Shown here: positions 23,028-31,806 of the stretch, one piece after another
Position numbering within the stretch: position 1 is the first letter of the stretch
Layout: each line of letters begins with the position of its first letter
Origin: Candidatus Bathyarchaeota archaeon
GTDB taxonomy: Archaea; Thermoproteota; Bathyarchaeia; Bathyarchaeales; Bathycorpusculaceae
Assembly (NCBI GenBank): GCA_003141855.1
Contig: PLNS01000022.1
Span: 1-47,440, forward strand
DNA length: 47,440 bases
Reading direction: 5' to 3'
Notes under the pieces: model-generated
What the model saw: the letters and a program-made list of their open reading frames with translations, nothing else
Database searches by the model: none
Told to the model about the DNA's origin: nothing
Position numbers and translations under genes: made by a program

Positions 23028-25696
23028 CTGTTATGTCCTGGAATTTTGTTGGTCCCTTGCGCCCAGGAGATACAAGAGCGCCAGCACCATCTACGCCTAC
23101 CCAACCTTCTGTGCCACATAATTTTGTTGGTCCCTTGGCTCCAGGTGAAACAAGAGCGCCAGCACCATCTACGCCTACCCAACCTTCTACATTTTCGCCG
23201 ATGCCTCCAGAGCCAGGTAGCAAAGAATACATCGTTCGCCAACAAGGTAATCAGATATGGGCTATCAAAGGGTCAACAGTTAAACCAATATTTACACATG
23301 ACCCAAGTACTCCATTGAAGAAAAGTATTACTGGTTATGAAATTACTCCCCCCAGTCAAGCAATACAGCCTCCAACAATTACACCTAATTTCTCAAACTT
23401 GAATCCAACAAAAATACTTAGTGACCCTGTTAGTTTCGCTAAAGAGGTTATAACCACTTTAGGCTGGGGGTCCAACTTAGCAACAGAGAAAGGTGCTGGT
23501 AGCAACCCCGTTATTAGAGTTGGAAACACATTATATGGAATGGAAGCATGGGGAGGCAATACACTTAGCACAATAAAAGATACAGCGGTTAGTTTAGTAG
23601 GTATTGCTCCAACTCCAACTCCATTCCCAATAGTTAACCAACAACAAGCAATCGGGCAAAACACAGGACAGGTTTTAGCTTCAGTTGCTTTAGTTCCAGT
23701 GACAGGTGGAACTTCGCTGTTATGGGGGCTAGTAAATGTTGGAGCTAGTCAAATTCTGAATAAATATGGCCCAGCTATTCCCATTATAAATCCTAACCCA
23801 ACAGGAAAATGGGACACTAACCCAACAAACATTTTGAATACATTTTTAACTGGTCAAGTTACCGCTGGAGTAGCAAGGGGATTTTCTCCATTAATCGGAA
23901 AAGGAATAGGTTATGTTGCTAGTCGAGATATACCGATTCTTAGCAGAGGCGCACAAATTACCGCGAGAATTGGTCAATATATAGACGCTCCAATCAATAA
24001 ACTTCGCGCAAGCCTTCCAGAGAGGTTAGGAGGCGTATCTATGTTTAGAGAAGGGGAAGCAGTTTTAGGTAAGGCTGGAACCCCAGTTAAAACGTTTGTA
24101 AGCGAGCCTTTAGAGAGTTTAGGAGGCAAATCACTTAGAGTTATTAACGATGTCACAATTAACCCCGCTGAAGTGAAAACTTTAGCTCAAGAGTATGTAG
24201 GTCAAAATGTGCCAACAGGACACGCAACTTTAACCCCTGAGAACTTTAGTTTAAGGAAAGGTGATGTAACACTTCTTAAAGGATTCCCAGGGGAAGGTGC
24301 TGGATTCAGAGCAGAAAACCAATTATCCCATTTCTACAGCGCACCTGGGAGCGAAGAATATGTTAACGTTTATGGAGGTTACATTGGAGTAGGAACTGAG
24401 TATGCAGAGGGACCAATAAAAACAGTATTCGGCGGTAAACCAACAGCTTTAGTTACAACTAACACCGAGATTAGTAATTTCGCACCGTTAAGAGGCGAAA
24501 GCATGAATGATTATTTAGCAAGAACAAGCGCTTTAAGTGGAAAAACTGGAATAGCTCAAGAGAACTATCTAGGGCATTCAACAGAGAGACAGTTTATTAC
24601 TCCAGCGTCTTATGAAAGATTAGGCGCAAAATTACCGGGGAGCGTGTTTATCAGTGAAGGCAAAATAGGAAAGTTTGGAATAGAAGAGTATCAAGGCGTT
24701 TTTAAGAACGTGCCAGCTCTAAGAGATTTAACGGCTAGATACACTTTTATGGATGTTTACAAGGGTTCTTACGCTCCAGTCGAAGGATTTGAAGAGCCAA
24801 ACGCTATTTTGAATGTGGCAAAATATAATGAAGCGTATGTGCCGACAAGAAACATAAGCCCAAGCTCTGTTAATGTTGGTTTAGGAGTAGGATCAGTTTT
24901 TAGTTTGTCAAGTATAAGAAGTAGAGCAAGTTTATCCAGCTCTGTAATTAGCCGAGCAACATCTATTGGCAGCCAAAGAAGCCTAAGTATAGGTAACAGC
25001 GGCGGCTCTTTAGATTCAATGTTAAGCAGTCCTTCAAGCATAGGTAGCGTTTTTTCAAGAGGAAAGCCTAGCGTACGAAGCCAAATATCTGTTCCATCTT
25101 TAGAGAGCCAAATGTCTATTCCATCAATGAAAAGCCAACTATCAATTCCGTCAATGGGTAAAAGTCAGGGCAGTTTAAGTCGTTATTCTGCATCTATTAG
25201 CTCATTAACTTCAATGTCAACAATCAATAGCGTTTTTTCAATACCTAGCAGAGGTAGCGGACCAATATCAATCAGTGATATTCCTTCTTACCCCAGTCAT
25301 CCGAGTAAACCATCAATGCCGAGTTATCCAAGTAACCCATCACCCCCCAGTGTTCCTTCTTACCCCAGTTATCCACCAGTTAACAGCGACATAATAATCC
25401 CGAAAAGCAACAATTCAGCGTTCTATTTGCCTTCAGACCTTTTTGGTCCCGATGAGAAGAAAACAAAGCGAAGGGGTAAACCACTCTTTGAGGGTTTAAT
25501 AAGCAAACAAAAGCTTTATCCGATATTAACCGCTCATGAGTTCATAGGAATAAAAGAAAAACGGTCTACGCGAGAAGGATTCATAGGAATAAAAGTAAAA
25601 CACGCAAGCAACTACCTGAAACCATCGCAAAGAGAACAACTTAGCGCAAGAAGCATATTGGGAATTAAAACAACCCATAGAAGGCGCAAGAAATGA
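23024..25696 (+). CDS. Large Ser/Pro-rich element protein (890 aa)
   Basis: Regions in order: an N-terminal Pro/Thr tandem repeat (two 26-residue units from residue 7); hydrophobic segments near 210-240 (VLASVALVPVTGGTSLLWGLV) and 280-300; a globular middle region (about 390-620) with LLKGFPGEGAGF and YGGYIGVGTEYAEGP; a Ser-rich region of about 190 residues with degenerate IPSMxSQ units; SYPSxPS repeats; and a basic C-terminus ending HRRRKK. No signal peptide is evident. It is the largest product of the element and probably a virion, surface or transfer protein; no family is recognised. Confidence 0.75.
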   Translation: MTVMSWNFVGPLRPGDTRAPAPSTPTQPSVPHNFVGPLAPGETRAPAPSTPTQPSTFSPMPPEPGSKEYIVRQQGNQIWAIKGSTVKPIFTHDPSTPLKKSITGYEITPPSQAIQPPTITPNFSNLNPTKILSDPVSFAKEVITTLGWGSNLATEKGAGSNPVIRVGNTLYGMEAWGGNTLSTIKDTAVSLVGIAPTPTPFPIVNQQQAIGQNTGQVLASVALVPVTGGTSLLWGLVNVGASQILNKYGPAIPIINPNPTGKWDTNPTNILNTFLTGQVTAGVARGFSPLIGKGIGYVASRDIPILSRGAQITARIGQYIDAPINKLRASLPERLGGVSMFREGEAVLGKAGTPVKTFVSEPLESLGGKSLRVINDVTINPAEVKTLAQEYVGQNVPTGHATLTPENFSLRKGDVTLLKGFPGEGAGFRAENQLSHFYSAPGSEEYVNVYGGYIGVGTEYAEGPIKTVFGGKPTALVTTNTEISNFAPLRGESMNDYLARTSALSGKTGIAQENYLGHSTERQFITPASYERLGAKLPGSVFISEGKIGKFGIEEYQGVFKNVPALRDLTARYTFMDVYKGSYAPVEGFEEPNAILNVAKYNEAYVPTRNISPSSVNVGLGVGSVFSLSSIRSRASLSSSVISRATSIGSQRSLSIGNSGGSLDSMLSSPSSIGSVFSRGKPSVRSQISVPSLESQMSIPSMKSQLSIPSMGKSQGSLSRYSASISSLTSMSTINSVFSIPSRGSGPISISDIPSYPSHPSKPSMPSYPSNPSPPSVPSYPSYPPVNSDIIIPKSNNSAFYLPSDLFGPDEKKTKRRGKPLFEGLISKQKLYPILTAHEFIGIKEKRSTREGFIGIKVKHASNYLKPSQREQLSARSILGIKTTHRRRKK
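23042..23188 (+). repeat. 78-bp tandem duplication encoding NFVGPL...TQPS
   Basis: Two units, starting at 23042 and 23120, encode NFVGPLRPGDTRAPAPSTP and NFVGPLAPGETRAPAPSTP followed by TQPS. Most bases are identical, including silent positions, so the duplication is recent. Confidence 0.8.
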
Positions 25697-25869
25697 CGGA
25701 ACAACATTATGTTTTTGTTTTGGTTAGCCACACAGCCAAAGGAGAAAAAAAAGCTAGAGTTTTCTTTAACCCCGAAAAATACGGCGCTCACAAATCAACT
25801 TCGAGAGATTTTGAAAGCCCTTTATGGATGGCGTTCGAGCCACCAAGAGGTTTAAAAGTTGACGAATAA
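25693..25869 (+). CDS. Small element protein (58 aa)
   Basis: ATG 25693 overlaps the stop of the 890-aa gene, and its own stop overlaps the next gene. The product begins MTEQHYVFVLVSHTAKGEKK, with a beta-strand-rich first half and a PLWMAFEPPRG segment later. No family is recognised; the overlapping layout supports translation in the same operon. Confidence 0.55.
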   Translation: MTEQHYVFVLVSHTAKGEKKARVFFNPEKYGAHKSTSRDFESPLWMAFEPPRGLKVDE

Positions 25870-26149
25870 AGCAAACCTTTGGGTTAAAAAAAGAATCCCA
25901 GAACTCAAAAGAGATATGGGAGGCAAATGCACTCATAGAGGATGCGGAGAAAGACGGCTAAGTATGCTAAGGTTTGAACATACTAGACAAACCCCCCTTT
26001 CAAGAACGGGCCCGCGTGATAGAAAATCTAAGTGTGTAGATGTAGCAGCTCACCCAGACGCTTACAAACTAAAATGCAACACACACGCTCACACCGACAG
26101 GGACACAAGAGAACATGACCTTCGCATGAGAAGGTTAGGACACCGCTGA
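25859..26149 (+). CDS. HNH-endonuclease-like protein
   Basis: This 96-aa protein starts at TTG 25859, overlapping the previous gene by 11 bp. It has GGKCTHRGCGERRLSMLRFEH followed by a loop and then DAYKLKCNTHAHTDRD; C-x4-C, H and C-x2-H positions match a compact HNH zinc-nuclease fold. HNH proteins near packaging or structural genes are common in viruses. Activity is inferred from the motif only. Confidence 0.65.
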   Translation: MTNKANLWVKKRIPELKRDMGGKCTHRGCGERRLSMLRFEHTRQTPLSRTGPRDRKSKCVDVAAHPDAYKLKCNTHAHTDRDTREHDLRMRRLGHR

Positions 26150-26151
26150 AA

Positions 26152-26250
26152 ATGTCAATCCTCTTTTTTATCGGCGTAATAGCGGTTACAGTGGTTGCAG
26201 CAAGTTTCTTAGTTATTTTAGTTTATCGAGCGATTAAAAAAATACTATAA
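26152..26250 (+). CDS. Single-span membrane microprotein (32 aa)
   Basis: This 32-codon ORF encodes a hydrophobic helix (FFIGVIAVTVVAASFLVILV) with a basic tail RAIKKIL, an ideal single transmembrane segment. It begins two bases after the HNH gene stops. It could be a small virion membrane protein, holin-like peptide or regulator. Confidence 0.5.
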   Translation: MSILFFIGVIAVTVVAASFLVILVYRAIKKIL

Positions 26251-26265
26251 AGGAACGGTGATTTT

Positions 26266-26412
26266 TTGTTATCAAGAAGTTGTGACGGTTGTGAACAGAT
26301 GCGACCATGCAGTAAACGTTTTACTCGAGCTGGAGTATGGGATAAGGTTTTTTGCGAAGATGGAACAGCCCACTTAATAGATAGCGGTTCCTTAGCCCAT
26401 TTTTTTGTTTAA
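26266..26412 (+). CDS. Zinc-finger microprotein (48 aa)
   Basis: TTG 26266 follows a GGTGAT ribosome site. The 48-aa product starts MLSRSCDGCEQMRPCSKRF, with CxxC and a later C...C (VFCEDG), a likely zinc knuckle. It is one of several such microproteins in the element. Confidence 0.5.
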   Translation: MLSRSCDGCEQMRPCSKRFTRAGVWDKVFCEDGTAHLIDSGSLAHFFV

Positions 26413-26527
26413 GGAAAAAACGAGTTTTCTCCAAAATCACAAACATCACAGAAATCACAGGGTCAAGAGGGAGTTAACCATAAACGTTAATGCAACCGAG
26501 AAACAAAAAAAGAAAAAGGGATTGCGC

Positions 26528-26914
26528 TTAGAATATTTCGGTTACAAGATTTTTGATTTTCTGCTTATCAAACTTTCCAGTTTTATCATATTCCACAGCT
26601 ATTTGAGCAACTAACAGATCGGCAGCTATCTCACTTTTTAGGTCGCTCGGGTCCTCTTTCTCATTGAGCGTTGCCATAACCATCTCAAGAACTGCAACAG
26701 CCATTTCGTCTTTTTCTTGTTGTATCTGCTTTTCCCAGTTTAGATTTTTGTTAATTATGGTGCTTACGCATTGGTCAACGGTTAAATCGTTTGTTTTTGC
26801 CATTATTTCCAAGAGGGCATATTCTTCTTTTGGTATATCTATTGTATGGCTGTCTAATAGAGCAAGAAGCTCATTTTTATCTGTTTTTTTATTTTCATTT
26901 TCTTGGGTTTTCAT
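26528..26914 (-). CDS. Element protein, acidic helical (128 aa)
   Basis: ATG 26914 (MKTQENENKKTDKNELL) is chosen because GGAGAGAG lies just upstream; the longer frame adds an implausible hydrophobic extension. The 128-aa product is acidic and helical with one cysteine. It is divergent from the RHH regulator gene and shares the operator-like control region 26930-26983. It might be an antitoxin-like or replication accessory protein; unknown. Confidence 0.6.
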   Translation of the reverse strand: MKTQENENKKTDKNELLALLDSHTIDIPKEEYALLEIMAKTNDLTVDQCVSTIINKNLNWEKQIQQEKDEMAVAVLEMVMATLNEKEDPSDLKSEIAADLLVAQIAVEYDKTGKFDKQKIKNLVTEIF

Positions 26915-26929
26915 ATATTCTCTCTCCTT

Positions 26930-26983
26930 GTGTATAATTGTATATGGTAGTGTATAGTAAAGTAAATATAAGGTTTGTGTATA
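26930..26983 (+). promoter_or_regulatory. Three GTGTATA repeats in divergent control region
   Basis: GTGTATA occurs at 26930-26936, 26950-26956 and 26977-26983, within AT-rich DNA between the divergent 128-aa gene and the RHH gene. Iterated heptamers next to an RHH gene suggest autoregulatory operators. Confidence 0.55.
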
Positions 26984-27005
26984 GATATGTATTGGGATAA
27001 CAAGT

Positions 27006-27146
27006 ATGGTTAAAAAAAGGCTACAGATCACAGTGAGACCCGACTTAATAGAATTTATGGATAAGAAAATAGAGAAAGGCGACTACGCTTCTAGAAGCCA
27101 CGCAATAGAGAAGGCGTTAATCAAACTAAAAGAAAAAGAGGAATAA
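27006..27146 (+). CDS. Ribbon-helix-helix (CopG/Arc) regulator
   Basis: This 46-aa protein, KKRLQITVRPDLIEFMDKKI then DYASRSHAIEKALIKLKEKE, is a classic RHH fold with a beta strand (RLQITVR), helix 1 and helix 2. Such dimers bind short repeated operators; three GTGTATA repeats lie immediately upstream. It probably controls both divergent element genes. Confidence 0.85.
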   Translation: MVKKRLQITVRPDLIEFMDKKIEKGDYASRSHAIEKALIKLKEKEE

Positions 27147-27150
27147 AGAA

Positions 27151-27567
27151 TTGAGTGTAAAAATCCTTCTTAAAAAAATCTCAAACAGTTTGAGTAAACC
27201 TAAATGGGAGCCAAGACAGGGGTTAGTATATAAAAGTTGGTTTAAAGGCGATTCACATTTTGGAAAAACCGCCACTGTAAAGGTTCTATTTGAAAATAAA
27301 GAGTATGATGGAACTTTTAGCGTGAATGGTGAAAGTTGCGAAGTTAGAATAGGTGAAGGCAAATGGAAATATAGCCTACAAAAAGGTAGGGTAGAACTCT
27401 ATAATGTCCGTCAATTAATTTCCCCATCTCAGAATGTTAATTTCAAAAAGGCAATTCGACATATTAACTCTATTTCAACTTTGGGTCAAAATGGTTTCGC
27501 TGGAACTGAGATAACATATTGCGCTGAAGTTTTAGATTCTAAAAAAGTAATAGTGAACGATCTTTAA
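27151..27567 (+). CDS. Element hypothetical protein (138 aa)
   Basis: TTG 27151 lies four bases after the RHH stop, with GAGG upstream, so the two form an operon. The 138-aa product is beta-rich with KWEPRQGLVYKSWFKGD at residues 18-34 and two or three cysteines. No family is recognised. Confidence 0.6.
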   Translation: MSVKILLKKISNSLSKPKWEPRQGLVYKSWFKGDSHFGKTATVKVLFENKEYDGTFSVNGESCEVRIGEGKWKYSLQKGRVELYNVRQLISPSQNVNFKKAIRHINSISTLGQNGFAGTEITYCAEVLDSKKVIVNDL

Positions 27568-27673
27568 GCTGCTTTTTCTCGGCTTTTTTCTAAGGGGAAC
27601 TTCATTTTTGTTTTTTTTAATTTATGCTTAAACCCTCAAGTTACCGATTACTAACCATAGGCGATAAAACAAA

Positions 27674-28024
27674 ATGACCGAAACAGAAAAAATAGATGCA
27701 GTCAACCCAAATATACAAAGAGTTCTAAACATCCAGAAACAATTTGATAATGTAACCTATCAAATGTATAACCACAAAGAAATATTTGCCGCACACGGGT
27801 TAGCTTTACTTCTAGTCCAATTCAAAAGTATAGAAATCGCTAATCAAAAACAACTAAGCGATCTAAGAGGACAATTCACGCTTAACAACTATGACCTAGC
27901 AGACGAACAGGACATACAGTTTGTATATGGTACAGTTGCAGAGGCAATAAACCTACTTTTGAAAGATACAAATTTAGCCACTCCGAGAATCAAACAAACC
28001 GCAAAAATAGGAGAAATTGAATAG
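27674..28024 (+). CDS. Element hypothetical protein (116 aa)
   Basis: This 116-aa, largely helical acidic protein overlaps the NTPase start by one base, so the two are coupled. A TTACCGATTA motif lies upstream (27644-27656 region). It may be a partner or regulator of the NTPase; no family is recognised. Confidence 0.65.
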   Translation: MTETEKIDAVNPNIQRVLNIQKQFDNVTYQMYNHKEIFAAHGLALLLVQFKSIEIANQKQLSDLRGQFTLNNYDLADEQDIQFVYGTVAEAINLLLKDTNLATPRIKQTAKIGEIE

Positions 28025-28965
28025 TGGCGCGGATGTTCGAGCAATCCCAGCTTTTTAAAGATTTAAGAAGCGCTATCTTTGACGATGGTTACATTTTCGG
28101 AACCATACACGGGCCCCCCAGAAGTTCAAAATCAACGATTGGTTTATGGTGCGGATACAGCGTCTATGAGGATTGGCCCAAAACTTTGCAAGCAACCGTT
28201 TTTAGTTTACCCTCAGTTATTCAAAGAATGAAAGACGGCGTACCTGAAAGATGGCCCACTTCAAACGGCTTGCATAATCGTGTTCCTTTTGTTTTGTGGG
28301 ACGACATGGCAGTTAATGGAGGCAATAAAGCAGTAAGCCAACACAACTTAGCGTTTGACGAGTTCAAAGCCGCCTTCGATGTTCTGGGCACAAAAATAGG
28401 CGTTCTACTATGCACAATGGTTGACGCTTCAGCCATAACATGCCAACTCCAAGGAAAATATAACTTGGAAGTTTTCGTAAATTCCAAGGGGAAATTTAAG
28501 TACGATAAGGTAATTTGGAAACAAGATTATTCGGGCTTTAGGGTGATGATGAAAAAGACCTGGATAGAAAACGGAGAATTTCCACCGTTACCGCGAAAAG
28601 TTTATGAAGAATATGACGTTTTAAGAACAGATCTTGCGGATCAAGCCTTCGTAAGGTTAGAAGACGCTTTAAGCCTAGATACAGTTGAGCAACTTCTAAA
28701 AATAATTAAGCCAGCCGACATTCAGCTTTTACGATTGATTGAAAAATTAGGGCCAATAAAGTATGACACAGCCCGGGAAGAACTAGGCGAAGAATACAAA
28801 ACAACGTTAACACGGTGCAAAGCCCGCTCTTTAGTTATTCCGACAAACTTAGGAAACAACAACTATAAAATTGATTTGTCTAGTATCGGCTTCGATGTTC
28901 TATCATCTCTAGATAAAAACGGTTCTAATACAACAAAGCCACTGGTGAATAAACTCCATGAATAA
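28024..28965 (+). CDS. P-loop NTPase with C-terminal winged helix
   Basis: This 313-aa protein starts at GTG 28024. Walker A is GPPRSSKST (from residue 30) and Walker B is VPFVLWDDM (near residue 95); the C-terminal 80 residues have a winged-helix pattern (IQLLRLIEKLGPIKYDTAREELG). The architecture fits ATPases of archaeal plasmids and viruses involved in DNA maintenance or packaging. Which of these applies cannot be told from sequence alone. Confidence 0.75.
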   Translation: MARMFEQSQLFKDLRSAIFDDGYIFGTIHGPPRSSKSTIGLWCGYSVYEDWPKTLQATVFSLPSVIQRMKDGVPERWPTSNGLHNRVPFVLWDDMAVNGGNKAVSQHNLAFDEFKAAFDVLGTKIGVLLCTMVDASAITCQLQGKYNLEVFVNSKGKFKYDKVIWKQDYSGFRVMMKKTWIENGEFPPLPRKVYEEYDVLRTDLADQAFVRLEDALSLDTVEQLLKIIKPADIQLLRLIEKLGPIKYDTAREELGEEYKTTLTRCKARSLVIPTNLGNNNYKIDLSSIGFDVLSSLDKNGSNTTKPLVNKLHE

Positions 28966-29039
28966 CTCTCATGATTTGTTGAGCATTTACCCTACCCTAA
29001 CTGACCTCACTTATGCCACTCGTGGGAAAGGTGTTTTCT

Positions 29040-29579
29040 ATGCCTAATTACACGCGTGCAGGAAAACAAGAAGTGCCAATGGAGTTTAGCCAATTCATAG
29101 AAAACATGAAAACTGGAAAGTTCTGCAAGCCAAGCCATAGAGCTTTTGCAGTTGTGTTAGTCTATTATGGAGTAAGAAAAAGCGAAGCGAGACGCACAAA
29201 GAAGGAACAATTCAGCACCCAAGGTAACCTACTATTTTTCGATGTTGGACCACGCTTAAAACATAGTGATGAAACCGATCCGTTACCTATACCGATTGAT
29301 GCGCCTTTTGTTAATGAACTAATAGATTTAATAGAACAGACTCCGAGTAATAGCCGAGTTTTTAATTTCAGCGATAAGACAGCTTACAACATAATGCAGA
29401 GAGCCGGTTTCTTTTATCCACACCACTCTAGGTTAACCCTAATAACAAAGTTCTTTCAAGACGGCAGACCCATAACGGAAGTAAAATCTTGGACAGGTTT
29501 AACCCTGGAAGCACTGAATTATTACGTTGGAAAAGTTGCGATCTTAAACATGGGTAAATCTTTAGGCAAACAAGAATAA
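29040..29579 (+). CDS. Catalytic-domain-only tyrosine recombinase
   Basis: ATG 29040 is preferred; GGGAAAGGTG lies upstream. The 179-aa product has GVRKSEARR (box I R), HHSRL (box II HxxR), WTG where LGH is usual, and Tyr in LNYYVGK. It lacks an N-terminal core-binding domain. The H-to-W change and the small size suggest an altered or decayed recombinase, or a dimer-resolution enzyme, distinct from the 385-aa integrase in the same element. Confidence 0.7.
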   Translation: MPNYTRAGKQEVPMEFSQFIENMKTGKFCKPSHRAFAVVLVYYGVRKSEARRTKKEQFSTQGNLLFFDVGPRLKHSDETDPLPIPIDAPFVNELIDLIEQTPSNSRVFNFSDKTAYNIMQRAGFFYPHHSRLTLITKFFQDGRPITEVKSWTGLTLEALNYYVGKVAILNMGKSLGKQE

Positions 29580-29841
29580 AGACTCCTATTTTTTAGCCAA
29601 ATAGTATAGGGTAAACTGCTTAATCTATTGACTTCTTTACCATACCCCAATAATTTTTGTTTAGGGATATAGAGTTTCTACAGTTATTTTATTCCTAAGA
29701 AAATGACTTACCTATTACTTAAATAATCGGTAAGTAATGGAGAAAAAAGTAAATACTCGGCACTTTTCTCTTCTTTTAAGAATATAATTAATTAATTACG
29801 TTTGTCCAATTCGCCACATTCACTTTTTTAAGTATAAAAAA
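29580..29841. other. Intergenic region with nested dyads
   Basis: No ORF is supported. Around 29700-29740, ACTTACC/GGTAAGT and ATTACTT/AAGTAAT form interleaved inverted repeats, and ATCGGTAA is related to the motif upstream of 27674 on the opposite strand. The region is AT-rich and could be a replication origin or operator. Confidence 0.4.
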
Positions 29842-30402
29842 TCAAAAGTGGTTTTTATCGTTTATCAGAGCCTTAAGTTCTTTCCAATGCTCAAGGCACA
29901 ACGGCTCAGGGTGAACATGGAATATAGTAACCATCAAGTTTGTTTTGTTATGGCAGCCTAACCCCATACAACGCCATGTTAAAGCTGTATCCCATAAGTC
30001 ACACTCCGCTTCACTTCTTGATACACCAGTCAATTCGTTTGGTGGTGGATTACTGAACGAATAGAATGATTTACTCCATAACCCTTCTTTTGCATCCGCA
30101 AACTCCTTTTCGTCTTGCGCTCTCTCCAGCGCCTTGATTTGTTGGTCCGTTAATCCATGACGGCCACAGTATCGAGCAAAAAGTAACTCTTTAAGTTCTC
30201 TTGCCTTCTTGACCTCTGGAGCGAAGAACACGCTCTGTTCTCTAATCGCTTGTGGTTTTTCCCTTTCTGCACGTTCTATGATCTTACCCCTTTCTATCCA
30301 ACGTAAAAACTTTTCTTGTTGTTCTTTTTCTAAATCGCTAAAATCGTCAGTCGTTTTTAGATACCCCTTTTTTTCTCGGAATCCAACACACCGTATAAAC
30401 AA
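29842..30402 (-). CDS. Element hypothetical protein with C-terminal zinc motif
   Basis: This 186-aa protein has a charged helical N-terminal two thirds and a C-terminal segment WRCMGLGCHNKTNLM...FHVHPEPLCLEHW that offers C, C, H, C and H ligands for zinc. It lies on the minus strand apart from the 30476-31395 pair. The function is unknown; DNA or RNA binding is possible. Confidence 0.6.
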   Translation of the reverse strand: MFIRCVGFREKKGYLKTTDDFSDLEKEQQEKFLRWIERGKIIERAEREKPQAIREQSVFFAPEVKKARELKELLFARYCGRHGLTDQQIKALERAQDEKEFADAKEGLWSKSFYSFSNPPPNELTGVSRSEAECDLWDTALTWRCMGLGCHNKTNLMVTIFHVHPEPLCLEHWKELKALINDKNHF

Positions 30403-30475
30403 CCCCTAACAAGTTATAACATGATATAACTTAGTGACTCTTGTTTAAACAACTCAACTCTTAGAGGGGCTGGGG

Positions 30476-30733
30476 CTAAGCGGTTACTGCCCCCGCTTTT
30501 CTATACTTTTTAATTATACTCCACGCAACCCACAGCAAACCAACGGCACACGCGATAAGCACCCCGTCAATAGCGATCATAGTCAGCATTGTATAGAAGG
30601 CTGTACTTGGAGGGATGCTAGTCACACTGTAGAAGGTTGTTTGTTCGTACCAAAGTGCAAGCACAATTAATAGAACCGACACGACCACGCAGAGCAAGCC
30701 AACAGGCAAGGACAAAGTTTGTTTATCGTTCAT
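30476..30733 (-). CDS. Two-helix membrane protein
   Basis: This 85-aa protein has two transmembrane helices (LLCVVVSVLLIVLALWY; AFYTMLTMIAIDGVLIACAVG) and a short basic C-terminus. Its start overlaps the stop of the 221-aa gene (4 bp), so they are coupled. It could be a virion membrane component or exclusion factor; unknown. Confidence 0.6.
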   Translation of the reverse strand: MNDKQTLSLPVGLLCVVVSVLLIVLALWYEQTTFYSVTSIPPSTAFYTMLTMIAIDGVLIACAVGLLWVAWSIIKKYRKAGAVTA

Positions 30734-31395
30734 GCACTCACGACCTTATCCCACTCACCTTTTAGTTTGGAGATTGTTTGGCACTTCATAATTTCTCTAT
30801 CAATGTAGCTCTTAACACAATTGTTAAGTTCTTTATCATCCTTGCACAACTTCAAGAAATCCAAGTATGTTTTTGGCTTCAGTTTTTTAGCGCCTTCAGT
30901 AAAGAGCGTTATTAAAACTGAGCTGTCTATAGCGTTTTCCCAAGCATCATCGGAACGATAAACTTCTTTCATTCCAGCTTTATCTAACATAACTGCCCTT
31001 ATGACCACACCTTTTAAGACCTCAAAGAAAATGTCTAATACTTCGCTTTTAATCCCGATTGACTCAAACAATGGCAGCTTCTTACCAACTAGCAACATAT
31101 CCGGGTGCGCTTTTAAAACTACTTCAATATTTTCTTTAGGTGTGTTTATCAAAGCATGAACTAAACCCTTGAATGTTATTTCCCAAATATTCCTTCCAGC
31201 GCCTTGCTTCTCACAGGGGTCAATTCTGGATCGTTTAATGTAATCTCTATCTTTCAGAAAATCCAAGTATCTGATGTTGTTTCTGTAGGTAGTTTTTGTT
31301 AACTCTTCTAGACTTGTTTGCGGTATCTCTTTTTTTTGGGCAAAAAACCCTAGAAGCTCTATAGTTTTTTCTTTTCCCTTTTTTGTGGCATACAT
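30730..31395 (-). CDS. Winged-helix-like element protein
   Basis: This 221-aa protein has an N-terminal region (KTIELLGFFAQKKEIPQTSL, then YRNNIRYLDFLKDRDYIKR) with the pattern of a winged-helix DNA-binding domain, followed by an all-helical C-terminal domain. It is the first gene of a minus-strand pair and is divergent from the zinc microproteins at 31495, sharing a promoter region. It may repress element genes. Confidence 0.6.
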   Translation of the reverse strand: MYATKKGKEKTIELLGFFAQKKEIPQTSLEELTKTTYRNNIRYLDFLKDRDYIKRSRIDPCEKQGAGRNIWEITFKGLVHALINTPKENIEVVLKAHPDMLLVGKKLPLFESIGIKSEVLDIFFEVLKGVVIRAVMLDKAGMKEVYRSDDAWENAIDSSVLITLFTEGAKKLKPKTYLDFLKLCKDDKELNNCVKSYIDREIMKCQTISKLKGEWDKVVSA

Positions 31396-31494
31396 TCATA
31401 TTTCACCTTTGTTTGACATTTTAATTGGAATATATGTCACAAAAATGCCTAATAAACCTTACTGTGTAAGTGGTAAATAAGAAGTGAAGCACTC

Positions 31495-31635
31495 ATGGAA
31501 GCGCTAAAATTTGAATGTAAAAAATGTGGGTATGAATGGTTCCCTAGGACAGAACAACCTTACAAATGCCCTAGGTGCCAAAGCCCGTTAAATCCAAAAA
31601 GAAACAAGGCTCTCGGAAAGCCTATTCAAAAATAA
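31495..31635 (+). CDS. Zinc-ribbon microprotein (46 aa)
   Basis: The product begins MEALKFECKKCGYEWFPR and continues YKCPRCQSPLN; two CxxC pairs make a zinc ribbon, with a basic C-terminal tail. ATG 31495 lies downstream of AT-rich promoter-like DNA. Such proteins may bind DNA or act as transcription adaptors. Confidence 0.7.
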   Translation: MEALKFECKKCGYEWFPRTEQPYKCPRCQSPLNPKRNKALGKPIQK

Positions 31636-31662
31636 AAAAACTGTGGAAGGACTGGTTCCACA

Positions 31663-31806
31663 ATGAATGAAACCACACAACAAAATAAAAAAGTTTCGAT
31701 ATGTGCTGATTGTGCTGATTGGGTCGGCAGATGCCTCAAGGGGAAAAGCAACAAGATTGCAGCTGACGACTCATGCCAAGATTTTGAAAAGAGGCTAACG
31801 CCATGA
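31663..31806 (+). CDS. Cys-rich microprotein (47 aa)
   Basis: This 47-aa product has CADCADWVGRC and a later SCQDF, four cysteines fitting one metal site. Its stop overlaps the next start as ATGA. It is in the operon leading to the MCM-like gene. Confidence 0.55.
   Translation: MNETTQQNKKVSICADCADWVGRCLKGKSNKIAADDSCQDFEKRLTP

Noticed and set aside
23042-23188. Assembly duplication artefact
   Set aside because: The two units differ at several positions (Arg/Ala, Asp/Glu), so this is a real, diverged duplication.
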